Assembly: GCA_015680685.1 (NCBI GenBank)
Contig: MNCI01025435.1
Location: forward strand, 365,230 to 429,229
Direction: 5' to 3'
Length of the DNA: 64,000 nt
From: Gnetum montanum
Taxonomy: Eukaryota; Streptophyta; Gnetopsida; Gnetales; Gnetaceae
Each line of letters starts with the position of its first letter. Positions within the stretch are counted from its first letter, which is position 1. Shown in pieces: positions 34,901 to 47,102 of the stretch. The notes beneath the pieces were generated by a model. The model was not told the origin of the DNA. It did not search any database and was given only the letters and a program-made list of their open reading frames with translations. Made by a program: the position numbers and the translations under genes.

Positions 34901-35442
34901 ATGGAAATATGAATACTCTCATTTTTCTTAGGAACTATCACTATGTTGGAAACCCATTCTACGTAGTTGACAGCCCTAATGAAACCAGCTTAGTAGAGCT
35001 TCAAGATCTCATCACAAACTGCCAAGGCCAAATTGGGTCTTATCTTACATACTTTTTGCTTAATTGGTCTAATGTTAGGGTCCAATATGATGTTATGTTG
35101 TACTAAGTATGGGTCTAGGCCTGGCATATCTTCTTATGATCAAGCAAAGGCCTTAATGCTTCCTTGTAAGACTTTGGTGATGTATTGAGTCTGTTGAGGT
35201 TCTAGTGAGGAACTTAATTTAAGGCTTTTCTCCTCACCATTGTGTGTCACAATAGGAACCTCAGCTAGAGAGTCTTTAGTTATGTCGCTTGCCTCTAAGT
35301 CAAGGGTTTTAACTAGGTTTTTAGGCCACTCTATAGGTTTCTCTATTGAGGTTATGTAATTGATAAGACTCTTAGGCTCAAGATATAGGCAATTAGGATC
35401 AATATACCATTTTACATAACCATGAGATCCATTTAGGCTCAA
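31992..35442 (-). pseudogene. pol of B3: RT, RNase H, second RNase H, integrase
   Basis: Minus strand. RT: SNIVIVPKKNES and IDFQDLNK (about 34930-34860), MDGLLGYNQIRI, MSFGLKNVGASYQ, and the catalytic box reads YIHD (about 34600) in place of YxDD, so it is dead. Connection and RNase H follow (LKQELTQLLIVYPPQEGRPLYT, then YLSHAL). A second, archaeal-type RNase H at about 33720-33470 has PCTNNIVE and EGDSQLVVNQV. Integrase: zinc finger remnant HYDMCQQH, core WGLDII, VTDSELQF, and ANGEAKASKK where the catalytic Glu would stand (Lys now), ending in GNKAFKVVDMDANELANLVN. Many stops are TAG. The order RT-RH-aRH-INT is diagnostic of Tat-clade elements. Confidence 0.85.
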
Positions 35443-36119
35443 AGGTGAATTGATCAGCTCCTAGGTACTCATACTTTGATTTTTCATGTTAACCAAAAGC
35501 ATATTAAGTGACACCTAGATAAAAATAAATAGACAATGCCAAAAAGCTATAAAACATATGCAAATACATGCTATTCTAGTGCCAACAAGGTTACCCATGA
35601 CTATAAATCAAACAAAGTGCAATAAGGGGCAAATAAAGGTCAAATAAAGGGGATATACAAGAAATAAGGCTAGAAATGGCCAACAAGGATCATAGTTTTG
35701 TCAATTTTTGGCCTTGACAGACATGATTCTAGTTTAAGGCCATAGCAGGCCATGGTCACATGGTGCCAAACAACAACTAGAGAAGGCCAAACCCCACTAT
35801 TTGATACTAGTCAAAGGCTAAACACGAGCAAATAAAATAGATAAGGGAAGTATAAGGCTATGTAAAGGCTATAAAAAGGCTATAAGAATTAATAATGCAA
35901 CATAAGATCAAAAAGCAAGTTGAGTCATACCATAAAGCATGCTATCTAGGGTCATTCATGGCTAATTATAGGTGAAAAGATGATGATTTTTCCTAGTTTT
36001 AGGCCTTAGTAGGCCATGGTTTAGGGTTGTGGGGCTATTAGATGGGTTTAAACATTAGTAAGGGCCATTTTTTGGGCTATTTGGGCCTAAAAAATAAATG
36101 TTGTGAAGCTTCTACACTA
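35443..36119. other. Pre-RT spacer of B3
   Basis: This matches B1 5550-6250 in reverse complement. It holds two GGCCATAGCAGGCCATGG-type units (35720-35750 and 35995-36015) but no gene. Confidence 0.45.
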
Positions 36120-38330
36120 AGCCTCCCTTATTTCCACACTAAGCCCCCTCTCCAAAGGGTATGTCAGTGTGGAGGGTTTCAAGGGGCTAAGTTTTGATGC
36201 ATTTTGGTTAGTTTTGGAGATGCATGTGCATTCTCAGGGTTGTCGAAGCTACTGGGCATCATCCAGGATCAAAATTTATCAAGTTTAAGGTCATTTTTAG
36301 GTATTTCAAGGTTACACACTTATTTTCACGTTGAGTCCCCCCACTTCTAGGGGGTGTGTCAACATGGAGGATCCCAAGGGGTTGATTTTTTATGAATTTT
36401 GACTAGTTATGGGAATGCATGTGCATTCCTGGGGTTGCCAAAGTTGTTGGGCAACGCCCAAGGTTAAATGTTGTCAATTTTAAGGTTTTTTATAGGTTTT
36501 TTAGCTTATCCCCTTGTTTCCACACTAAGCCCCACCTCCAAGGAGGTGTGTCAATGTGGAGGATCCCAAGGAACTAATTTTTGATGAATTCTAACTAGTT
36601 ATGAGCATGCATGTGCATTTCTGGGGTTGCTAGAGCTATTGGGCATCACCCAAGGTCAAAATTTATTAGTTTTAAGGTTATTCTAAGGACTTTTCAGATT
36701 ACTCACTTGTTTCCACACTGAGCCCTCCCCCTCTTCAAGGGGTGTGTTAGCATGGAGGATTCCAAGGGGCTATTTTTAATGAATGTTGACCAATTATGAG
36801 CATCCATGTGCATTCTTGGGGTTGCTGGAGCTGCTGGGCATTGCCCAAGGTAAAAGATTGTTAGTTTTGAGGTCATTTAATGTATTTTAGGGTTATCCCC
36901 TTTTTTCCACACTAAGCCCCCTATCCAGGGGGCTGTGTGAGCATGGAGGATTATAAGGGGTTGATTTTTGATGAATTTTGACTAATCTTGGGCATGCATG
37001 TGCATTCTCGGGGTTGTTGGAGCTACTGGGCATTTCCCAAGGTTAAAACTTGTTAATTTAAAGGTTGTTTAATAGGTTTTTTAGTTTACCCCATTGTTTC
37101 CATGCTAAGCCCCCCTAGGGGGGTGTGTCAGTGTGGAGGATCCTAAGGGGGTAATTTTTAATGAATTTTAACCAATTATGAACATGCATGTGCATTCTCG
37201 AGGTTACTGGAGCTACTAGGCATTACCCAAGATTAAAATTTGTTGATTTTAAGGCTCTTTGGTTATTTTTTGGAGTTACCCACTTACTTCCATGTTGAGC
37301 ACCCCTCCCCCCCCCCTTCAAGGGGTGTGTCAACTTGGAGGATCCAAAGTGACTAATTTTTGACAAATTTTAACTAGTTATGGGCATGCATGTGCATTTT
37401 TGGGATTTCCAAAGTTGTTAAACATTACCCAAAATCAAAAGTTGCCAATTTTAAGGTTATTTTTGAAATTTTTTTTGGGTTACTCCCTTGTTTCCATGCT
37501 AAGCCCCCCTTACAGGAGGGATGTGTTAGCATGGAAGAATCCAAGGGATTAATTTTTGATGAATTTTGACCAATTATGGACATGCATGTGCATTCCCAGG
37601 GTTGCTAGAGCTGCTGAACATTACCCAAGGTTAAAACTTGATAATTTTAATATTTTTTGGTCATTTTTTGAAGTTATCCCTTTGCTTCCACATTAAGCCC
37701 CCTCTAGGGAGGTGTGTCAATGTGGAGGATATCAAGGGATTGATTTTTAATAAACTTTGACCAATTATGAGCATGCATGTGCATTTGCAGGGTCATAGGA
37801 GTTGTTAGACATTGCCTAATATCAAAATTTGTTATTTTTAAGGTTATTTTGTTAATTTTTGATGTTACCAAATTATCTCCACGTTGTGTCCCCATTATTT
37901 GGGGTGTGTTAGTATGGAAGACTCTAAGGGGTTAAGTTTTGATGACTTTTGACTAGTTATGATCATGCATGTGCATTCTCGGGGTTATTGGAGCTATTGG
38001 GTATTGCCCAAGGTCAAAAGTTATTGATTTCAAGGAATTTTGGTTATTTTTGGAGTTACCCCCTTTCTTCCATGCTAAGCCCCCTCTCTAGGGGGGTGTG
38101 TTAGCATGGAGGATCCCAAGGGGCTGATTTTTAACAAATTTTAACTTGTTATGGGCATGCATGTGCATTCTTGGTGTTGCCAAAGCTACTAGGCATCACC
38201 CAAGGTTAAAATTTATTAGTTTTGAGGTTTGTAAATTTGTTTTGAAGGTTACCTCTTTGTTTCCATGCTGAACCCCCCTCTAGGAGGTGTGTCAGCATGG
38301 AGGATCCAAAGGAGATGAGAACCAAAGGGG
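36120..38330. repeat. 193-bp tandem array in B3
   Basis: About eleven to twelve units. The marker TGCATGTGCA starts at 36221, 36416, 36608, 36803 (one change), 36995, 37185, 37387, 37583, 37774, 37966 and 38158, a mean spacing of 194 and a range of 190-202. Each unit also has CCACACTAAGCCCCC, GGGGTGTGTCAGTGTGGAGGA and a GGGTTGCTGGAGCTACTGGGCA block. The C-rich and G-rich parts flank an inverted TCCACACTRA/TGTGGA pair. B1 has only about one unit (5260-5530). Confidence 0.85.
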
Positions 38331-38844
38331 TTATCAACTACCAGAGGTCATAGAGGGGAAACAAGACTCTCAATGCAATAACTATGGTTACTAGAGGTTG
38401 GGGAAGAGGATTTTTTATGTTATCTCTTCTTAAACATCCATGTTGACCCCACATCAGATGGTATGGAGAGGGGATTCACCAATATGACATATGATACAAG
38501 GTTGCAAGTTAGCTTGTCTGAATGTAAGAGATAGGCTATTGGAGGCTATATTGAAGTATAAACTTCAAACATGGTAGTTGGGTGATTGATTTATATAGCT
38601 ATGTTGTCAATTTATAGAATTTTGTACCAGTTCCCATCCAACCATGCTAGGGTCAAGGTGCTTATAGATGAGGCCTTCCACCTAGTGGGGAACCATTGAA
38701 TCGAAGTTTTTCTGACCACTTTCAACTAGGTTTTCCAAGGTTTAGGGGTTTTTAGAAGTGATCGAATAGGCTTTTGGTCATGTGGGCTCCTTCCAGGGGT
38801 TAGATCTATGTGTAGTAGGTAGTTGGGGGGGGGGGGGGGGGGGG
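38331..38844. other. Unassigned B3 spacer before the gap
   Basis: No gene or repeat that I recognise. It ends in a run of twenty G (38825-38844) at the gap. Confidence 0.35.
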
Positions 38845-38980
38845 NNNNNNNNNNNNNNNNNNNNNNNNNNNNNNNNNNNNNNNNNNNNNNNNNNNNNNNN
38901 NNNNNNNNNNNNNNNNNNNNNNNNNNNNNNNNNNNNNNNNNNNNNNNNNNNNNNNNNNNNNNNNNNNNNNNNNNNNNNNN
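38845..38980. other. Assembly gap (136 N)
   Basis: Unknown bases directly after G20. The true size may differ from the number of Ns. Confidence 0.95.
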
Positions 38981-39681
38981 TATGAATGGGGTTACCCCCT
39001 TTTGTTCTAAGTGAATACTTTAGAAAACTTTGACCCCCTTTGAGAGATTAGGATTGAATGGTATAAGTAGAAACTACTAAAAATTGCAAGAAAGCTAGAT
39101 TTTATGTTTTTTTAAGGGGTGGAAGACATGCTTCCACGTTGAGTATGGTACCTGCACCCCACCCCTAACCCACACCCCCCCTCCCATGGATGCATGGGTG
39201 TTGAGGCTTGGATATGGTTCTATGTGTTGAAGGGATCAAACCCCAACATTAACATAGGTACCAATCCAAAAGGTAGCATCTATAAGGGCATAGGGTAGGG
39301 GCCATGGTTTTACAAATTTAGAAAGTAAAAAATTTAAAACAAATGTAGTTGGTATTTCTCCCCACCCCCTTCTCACTCCCAATGTGAAAGATAGTTTCCT
39401 CTCCTTAGACTTCAGTGTATGTGGGGTTGACATACATAGAATTAGCAAGTAGGGACTTGTGGTGGAAATGTTTGGCTTTATGTGTTTTTAATGCCAAAAC
39501 TTATGAAAAATCATCATAAGCTACCATTCTATCAATCAACACAGTGGAGGAGAGCCTTTGCATCTATTTTTTATAGCAAATCTTTTCAACCTTCAACATT
39601 GAAGCTTCTTCTCTCTTTTGGCTAGTGTTGAGGTTCTACCCTCTTTAGATTTTAAGTATCCTCCCAATGTTGATCATTAAT
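38981..39681. other. Region upstream of the antisense gene
   Basis: Noncoding on both strands as far as I can see. Positions 39100-39250 have C-rich 'cacccccc' stretches and 'catgcttccacgttgag', a trace of the 193-bp unit. If the antisense gene has its own promoter it should be here; no convincing TATA box is visible. Confidence 0.35.
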
Positions 39682-41538
39682 ATGAAGAAAAATAGCAAAA
39701 ATCCACACATTCAAGCATTAGATGAGGCTACCAAAAGGATTTCCACCTTTCCCAAGGTTATTTCCATCCAAGGGACCTCCTCATTAGTTCCAAGGTAGGC
39801 CATTCTTTGTCTTTCTCATAGTATTCTAGCTTTTTTGTGCTTTTCTTAGTAGAAATAGGCTAGTTTTCTTAGATCTAGTCAAAAGAAGTTAATAAAATGG
39901 AATTCTAATAAAATCCCACATCATGTTTTAGCTATTTTCATGTGGATCTAGGGTTATTTTGCTGTTTTTTCCTAGGTAAATAAGATTTTTAAAATTAGGC
40001 TTTCTTTTTCAAGTGTCTTATCTAAAAATCTCATGTTGTGGCCATTTTTCTTAGATCTAAGGCTAAGGATTCATTAATATTAAATTCTAATGACATCCTA
40101 CCCCCTTATTTTAATGCATTGTGTAATGGGTTGATGTTGGTTTGGCTATTTTGGCTTAAATCTATGGCAAATAATGTCAAATTTGTATTTTTTGATGCTT
40201 TTTGTTTCAAAAAAGCAAGCTATGTTGTGTATTTTTTATTAGAAAAATGGTTTAAGTTTTGAAAAATTTAATATTTTTTGTTTTTAATGTTATATTTAAG
40301 ATTTGAAATGGCTCTATTCTTGTTTAATTTGGAGTTGGCAAAGGACATGGATCGTTGGTTGGAACAAGTTGCATCCAAAATTGGTAAGAATTATGTTTTT
40401 CTCTGCCTTAGTCATTTTTCTATGAGATGTATTTTATGCTACAACTATATTGTATATTGAGTTTAAGATTATTATTTCTATTGTTTTAGTGCCATCAGTC
40501 ACATGGGATCAAGTCCAAGACATGGAATTCGACTCCTTGCCCAAACTTCCTTATGACACCACACATGTCCCCTTGAAGCTTTATGAAACTACCTTTGATC
40601 TAGTAGTTTCATGTGCTACGGCTTCATGGAAGATTCAAAGGTCCAATGAATCCCTATGGGAGTAGGTTATGACCTTGAAGAAGGAAAATAAAAGGAAAGC
40701 TAAGAGAAACTAGGATCTTGAGGAGAGTAAGGCCTTTGTGAAGTTCCAAGTGGAAAACTCAGGGGCCTTATGGACTAGGGGTATCACATGGGCTAGATAC
40801 TAGCATACTATCCATGATACTATTACTCTTTCCTAGGAGTTGCATGAGAAAAAAATGCAAATGGGCTTGATTTCTCAAAAGGCACAAGATTGGAACAATT
40901 ATTTTTCTTGGGTCTTGGAGTGGGGTAAGATCCAAAGGCACCACAAGTGCAAGTACAAGGTCGATTGAGATGCCTATTTGAAATGGCTGAAGAAGAAGAA
41001 AACTGAATGGAAAATGAGAGATATGTTTATTTAAGGCATTGAGGTTGAGAGTGTTTTCATCCTCTTTTAAAGCACTTTGATAGTGGTTTAGTCTCCTACT
41101 CCATAGATCACCATAGCTATAGATGAGGTTGTTATGGCTAAAATCTCATGGGAGCCACCATCATAAACAAGTGTGGATAGAACCAACATCCTCATGGGCA
41201 TCAATTTAGGAGATATTAACTAGGCCAATATGATAGAAGACTAGATTCTCCAATGTTTGAAGACTAGCCTTCACCATCTTTTCCAAGAGTTGGATTCTCC
41301 ATAGGTATGATGACCTTTATGTTTTGCATTTAAGTTTTAGTCTTTATTTTTAGTTTTATATGTTTTGTTCTACCAAGTTTATGTTATAAGTTTGGTTACT
41401 AGAGTTACTAACTATTTGTGTGTTGCTATCTTACAGGCTTTTTATGATGTTGGTGATCCCAGTGATTTAGGCAATGATGATGATGATGCACCATCAGCTC
41501 CTCCTCTTGATGCATCCTTGGCACCATCAGATGCATGA
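39682..41538 (+). pseudogene. Four-exon gene antisense to B3, product unknown
   Basis: Plus strand, opposite to gag-pol. Exon 1 39682-39794 (starts MKKNSKNPHI), intron GTAGGC...TTTAAG; exon 2 40301-40383 (ALFLFNLELAKDMDRWLEQ), intron GTAAGA...TTTTAG; exon 3 40490-41304 (starts PSVTWDQVQDMEFDSLP), intron GTATGA...TTACAG; exon 4 41437-41538 (FYDVGDPSDL, acidic and Pro-rich, TGA). All introns are GT-AG and the phases (2, 1, 0) join into one frame of 371 codons including the stop. The middle is charged and probably coiled coil; I recognise no domain. Exon 3 has 13 stops but no frameshift. Antisense ORFs are known in some Tat elements (Grande of maize); whether this is the same gene is untested. 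Confidence 0.6.
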
Positions 41539-41894
41539 TGAGATAGTGTTTAGTATTTATTTCATTTTATGCTTGAGATTGTATGTCTTATGTCAACCAA
41601 TACTTAATTTATAGAAATTTCATTATTTATGATTAATAGTTTTAACATTTATGCCACACAATGTGGTTATGGCTATGTTATTTTATCTTAAGATGTTTTA
41701 AATTTTAAGTTGCTAGTTTTGGTTTTAGCCATACATGTTGTTGATTTCTTTATCATTTTAAGGTTCTAAGGTTATAAGTGTTGAAATTATCTATGTGGAA
41801 TATGGCTACGTTGGCTATGGTGAGAGTTACAGGATTACAAATAGGCAAAGGTTTTAGCATTTTTTTCATTTTTTTTAATAAAAGAGAAGACATA
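41539..41894. other. 3' side of the antisense gene
   Basis: AT-rich noncoding sequence. 'Atttatagaaatttcattatttatgatt' stretches could serve as 3' UTR, but no clear polyadenylation signal stands out. Confidence 0.35.
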
Positions 41895-42115
41895 ATAGGC
41901 TACACAATTATCACTAGTTTAAGGCCATGGTAGGCTATGAAGCCAATTTAATGCCTTAGAGGACTATAATGCTAGTTTAAAGTCTTAGTGGACTATAATG
42001 CCAGTTTAAAGTCTTAGTGGACTACGATGCCAATTTAAGGTCTCGATAGGCCATATAGCTAGTTTAAGGCCTCGGTCGACCATGGTTTGCCAGTTTTAGG
42101 CCATGGTGGGCCCTC
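41895..42115. repeat. GGCCAT minisatellite, proximal array of B3
   Basis: About six units of roughly 35-40 bp with CTAGTTTAAGGCCATGGTAGG and AATGCTAGTTTAAAGTCTTAG variants. Same kind and place as 13180-13745 in B2. Confidence 0.65.
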
Positions 42116-42649
42116 AGAGTTAGATATGTTTTTGTTAAAAATTTTATTTTTCAAATTTTTATGGTTTTTTCCAACTTTACAATTTTTTTGTAAGGTTTTT
42201 TGTTTTTGTCATGTATAAAAGTAATGAAAAAGAAAGGCTATAATACATAAGTAAAATACAAATGAAAGTATAAATCTAGGCTACTTACATGAAGAGTAAA
42301 ATAAAATGCACAAACAAGCATACCAAATTGGCAAAGAGAGGCTAAGCTACATGGCTATTGGCTATATGGTTATAAGGACATGACTATAGGAACATTGTGT
42401 AAAAGGGTTAGAGGGTAGTTCACTTATGCAAAATCTTCCTAATTTTTGAAAAATTAGGAAATGAGTAAGGTCTACTTTGCACAAGTTTGTATTCACCATT
42501 ACCTTCACCAATGATGTTAATTGGGAGTTCATCTCATGATGCATCTTGCTGGCTATCATTGATGTCATTGGTTTTCTACTCTCTCTTGAGTTATTGGATT
42601 TCATGACTAGGAGTTTCTTTTTGAAACTCCACTTTGGACCCCTACTCTA
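42116..42649. other. Spacer between minisatellite and B3 protease
   Basis: Mostly noncoding and A/T-rich at 42120-42250. The minus-strand reading toward 42650 is a decayed tail of protease; no separate gene. Confidence 0.4.
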
Positions 42650-45600
42650 TGTTCACATTGTTAATAGCTAGGGGTACTACATTATTACCATGAATGATGA
42701 TCTCACCTCCCTCATAATGAAGTGAATCTCTTGGTAAGTTGGAGAAGACATAGCTTGTAATTGAGCTAACCAAGGTTTTCCTAGGATAATGTTAAACCTA
42801 GGCATTTTCTCTACCACTAAGAAACTCATAGTCATGGAAAATTTCACCCTTGCCACAAAATCTAAGGAGATGGACCCCTTAATAGTAACCCTCGATCCAT
42901 TGAAAGATTTGAGATCAGCTATTGATGTTTGTTGTATTTGCTTTGTCAAGCTTAATCATTCAACTATAGTGCACAGGATATCGTTAGTAGCTGCACCATC
43001 ATCTACATGCACCAGATGTACCTTAAATTTCCCTACTTGTATGGTTATGAATAAAAGATCCATGTTAATTTTTCCATTCTACATATTAACTTTAATTTGA
43101 CTATTACAAAATGTTAAGGATGTTGACTTCCCTTCATTGCATATGAAAGGAATCACTACTACATGGATAGATTCTTCGTTAGTGGGTATATCCTCACTGA
43201 TAGGGATAGAAGTCAACATTTTGACTAACGCCTCATAATGTGTGGCAAAATTCATGATCAAGTCATACAAGCTCAAAGTAGTGTTCTTTTGCTTAAGAGA
43301 TTTTCTAACCTGATCTATCACATTGATGAAGGTTTTCTCATTGGTAGTGGGCTTGACATCACAATTTTTCTTTACCTCCTCCATGTGTCCCAAAATGCAT
43401 ACTTTAGTTTTAGGTTGTGAGTTTTGGAGCTTCTCCTTATTCTTTTGGCCATGAACTTTGGGATTCTCTTGTGGTTTTTTGTTCAAAGTGTGTTGAGTAG
43501 AGGAGGTTATGGGTATGCCTGATATGGGGGTGGGCTTTGGTGGACCCACTTCTTTCCATGTCTCTATCTATTTTTCACTCTTATTTTTGGGCTTTTGCTT
43601 TTGCTTCTTGTTTTTCTTATTTTGAGCCTTTTGGTTGTTAGTTTTTGGTTGTGAAGAAGAAGTAATAGCATTGGCCACCATAAGAGGTTGTTGGATGGTT
43701 TTATTAGTTGGTGAGGCTATGGTTGGTTGAGCTAAAGTGGGCTAGGGTATCCTAATGATAAATGGATTATAATGGCATCCTTACAAAAGAAGTGGATCTT
43801 GACCTAGTGGAAGCTAAAGAAGTCCTTTCACCATAAGTGAGTACATGAATCACAGATGGTTCCCTTAAGGATCTTTGATTACCATCTATGTTGAATGTTG
43901 ATATGATATATGTAGCATTGTTAGCATTAAATAGGTCTTTATGCACCTACATTGATTGGTTTTGAGGTTATATATGATTGGAGGCATCTTGAACTAGCTC
44001 TCCCCTATCTATCATCTTCTACAAGTCATCCTTCAGCATAAGGCACAAGTTTGTGTCATGACTAGGCAGTTGATTATAGTGGCAAAAGTAGTCTATCTGT
44101 AAGTGTTTAGGCAATGATGGATCATCTTTTGTTGCCCTAGCAAGGTCCTTGGCTATTTCATAGAGTCTATCATGATTCTTTTGAAAAGCTTCAAACATCT
44201 ATTTGTATTGGATATGTCCACTTTTTAAAATTTGATCTAACAATTGTAATGTTTTTAATGGTAGTGTAGTGTATTTAGATTTGTCTTTCCTTTCAAAATT
44301 GGGTATGGTAATTGTCAATGCAATGGCCCTGAGGTTGAAGGTTGGTTATCATAGTTATTATTTGTGGAGGTCCTCAGTGGATTGGTCCTTGACCCCTAGC
44401 TAGTGTTCATGGGGACCCTAGGTGGATTCTTATGTTTTCCTTTCTTATTGTATTTCCATGTATGTTAGTTTTTATATGCTACATAGGCTAGGTCATGACT
44501 AGCCTCCATAGCATCTTATATATTTTTAGTTTGGAAGAATGCTTGGCTAAGTAATTGCTAATCAAGGTAGTAACGTTTATACCTGATAAAGTCATTAACC
44601 ACCTTCTTAAATATAGCCAAAACGTGAGTTTCAGTTATGGTCTCTAGTATTTCATTCAAGAGTTAATTCCATAGCTAGATGAACTTTTGTATGGGCTGAA
44701 GGGATTCATACTTAATCTTCATGAGTTGGTCAAGCATGGTGTTGGGCTTCAAGTTGAAGCAAATAATGAACTAAGTTATCAAGTCTTCAAGGGAGGATAT
44801 GGATTCTCTAGGTAATGCTCAGTACCAATCAAGTGCCGGCCCAGTCAAGGACATAGGAAAGATCCTCATGATGATATGAGGCCATGGCTACAATAGCAAG
44901 CATTTAGATCTAAAGGTCATATGGTGAGCATTATGATCACTTTCTCCATTGTATTTGGTAAATTGGGGGATAGGGACACCAAGAGGAAGTGTCAAAGGTA
45001 AGATCACAAGACTAATAGGATCATCTTGGTAGAAGTCCATGATCTTTATACTTTGGAATGTAGAGGCTTTAAGCCTCCTTAACTACTCTGTCAAGTCATG
45101 GATCATCTAGAAGGCTTGATCTAGGCCTTGTGGTGGTCCCTCTAGCTATGAGGCTTACACATATTGTTGTGGTATCTATTGTGAGGCTTGTGATTTCACT
45201 ATGGGTTACATGAAAAAAGGAATAGTTTGCATTATGGTTATGACTTATGGGCCAAATATAGAAAAGGATGTCTATGTTGGTACTTGAGGCACAAATGGGA
45301 AAAAGGGGGTATGTGACCCTTGTGTTGCTTGGAGACTCATAATGGATCCCATATGTGTAGTTAGTGGATTTGCAATAGTGAAAACCACTGTCAATGGTTT
45401 TATATATCGAGACTATGTTGTAAATGACATCAATGCATTATGATTTTTTGCTTCTAGCATTGCTTGAGTTTGATGTGTGGCTATAACAAGTATGGGATCC
45501 ACTGTAGTAGGGTAGGAAGGATCGGAGGATGGTGGCACCATGTCCATAGAGAAAAAAAAGCATTGGAGGAAGGCTCTATAACCCTGGGGGATATTTTTTG

Positions 45601-46039
45601 GAATAATCACCCCAGGATGTGTTCAAACTTAGATTCTACCTTGTTGGAAAGATGTTTGTTGTTCCTCAAAGGTATGCTTGTCGTCTTCTTCTTCCACAAC
45701 AATTAATTGGGCTAGGATGCTAGCATAGATTTTAGTAAGAGGAATTTGATCATATAGGAAAGGGATGTATTCTTTCCCACCCCTGTGTATGATTTTGAAC
45801 TCCCTCTTGGCCTTAGCTTTAATTTGTGGAATTAACATACCTACCTATATTTTAGCACAAATGATGTTATAGCGATCTTCATTTATAGATGTGAGATTAG
45901 GACTTTCCCCTTTGACACTCAAAGATCACCTACATTGCATGATGGCATGGTCTTTAGGATCATAGACTCTCACAGCCTATTGATCTAACCCACCATCATT
46001 ATAGTTGTAAGAAAACTTAGTTGATCATGGGAGAGACAT
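42650..46039 (-). pseudogene. gag-protease of B3
   Basis: Minus strand from ATG at 46039 (MSLP). Capsid domain at about 45130-44560: FTKYNGESDHNAHHMTF, MSLTGPALDWY, LDQLMKIK, HVLAIFKKVVNDFI. A long hydrophilic linker follows (TNEKTFINVIDQVRKSLKQK at about 43340). Retropepsin domain at about 43080-42670: active-site turn VDDGAATN, then SRVTIKGSISLDF and FNIILGKPWLAQ. The active-site Asp is preserved here but stops break the polyprotein upstream (46026, 45970, 45100, 44790 and others, mostly TAG). It would supply the particle shell and processing protease of B3. Confidence 0.8.
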
Positions 46040-47080
46040 GGTTATTTTAATGGAAATTACTCGAGATAGGCTATGAAAAGAAAAAATGATATTAGATTCC
46101 AACAAATGGAAATGAAGATTAATAAAAGAAGGCAAAAGTGGTTGAAAACATGATACTTACTAAAAATAGCAAGTTGGGGATGAGGGGTAAGACTCCCTTA
46201 TCTAAAATGGAAAGGTGCAAAGATGATGGAAAACTTTACCCACACAAACCTTCTAGTTTTCACACTCCTTGATGCCAATGCTAGCTTCCTAGCTATTATA
46301 TCCCTAAATATGGTAGGGGGAAAAGAGGGGGTGAGATGGGGGGATCTCATACCTTACAAAGCCAATGTTTGTAAAAAGGTGGGGGAGGGAGGTGAAAACA
46401 ATTAAAGGTGTAGTGACAAGGATGGAAATTTTGACAGTTGTAATGGCTATGAAGTTTAAATTTGATGTAAATGAGTGAAAATGATCAAAAAAAATTACTT
46501 AATATAAGTAGTAAGTAGTGGGTAAGGGGGCTTTACTCCTTTACCTAAAATGGCAAGTTGAGAATGTTGGGGTCAAGCTTCATTCACATTGGTCTCCTAG
46601 CTATCACACCCCCAAGTGTGGCAAGGGGAGCAAGTGGTGGTGAGATGGGAGGATCTTACACCTTCTAGAACCAACATTGGTGAAAGGGGGAAAAGTGGGA
46701 TAGCCAAAATAGAAACTTGTAACATTCTAAAAATGGTTTTAGAAACTACCCAAATTCAACCACAAAAGAAGGGGAGAGTGTTTTTGGTTTGTAAGAATGA
46801 CAACATTGGTTTTGTTGAGAGAATTATTACCAATGTGGAATGTTGGTATGTAGGTGTTCAATGGATTTTGGCTACTAAAATTCACATCAAATGTTGGGAA
46901 AATCAACATCCATCCATTTACAACTTCAACATTGGGGTTTCTATTACAAGGGTTTGAGTGGCAGCTTTCGATTTTTAGAGGAACGTCAAGGTTTTTTGCT
47001 ACAAACATTAGAAATTTCCACTAGGTAGACAACATTGGTTATGGGGTTAATCAGATCTGGCTTCAAAAATAAAGTGAAGA
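46040..47080 (-). other. 5' leader of B3 with a tandem duplication
   Basis: Untranslated leader. A segment of about 100 bp around 46285-46385 recurs at about 46597-46700 (shared TCCTAGCTATYAYA, GGTGAGATGGGGGGATCT and CCAATGTT), giving a repeat offset of about 310 bp. The 113-codon plus-strand frame at 46616 falls in this duplicated noncoding sequence and is not a gene. Confidence 0.5.
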
Positions 47081-47097
47081 CCCTCCTTCTAGCAACA
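47081..47097 (-). other. Primer-binding site of B3
   Basis: Minus strand TGTTGCTAGAAGGAGGG, five bases after the LTR end at 47103, parallel to B2 (TGGCGCAAGAAGGAGGG). Confidence 0.65.
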
Positions 47098-47102
47098 AAA
47101 AA

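Noticed and set aside
36120-38330. CRISPR-like or centromeric satellite array
   Set aside because: Units are degenerate throughout with no constant repeat plus variable spacer, and only about twelve units lie inside one retrotransposon.
38782-39014. Gly-rich frame over the gap
   Set aside because: It arises from a G run and unknown bases.
40490-41304. TAG as a sense codon (recoding) in the antisense gene
   Set aside because: Nuclear plant genes do not recode TAG, TAA and TGA also occur, and loss of CAG by CHG methylation explains the pattern better.
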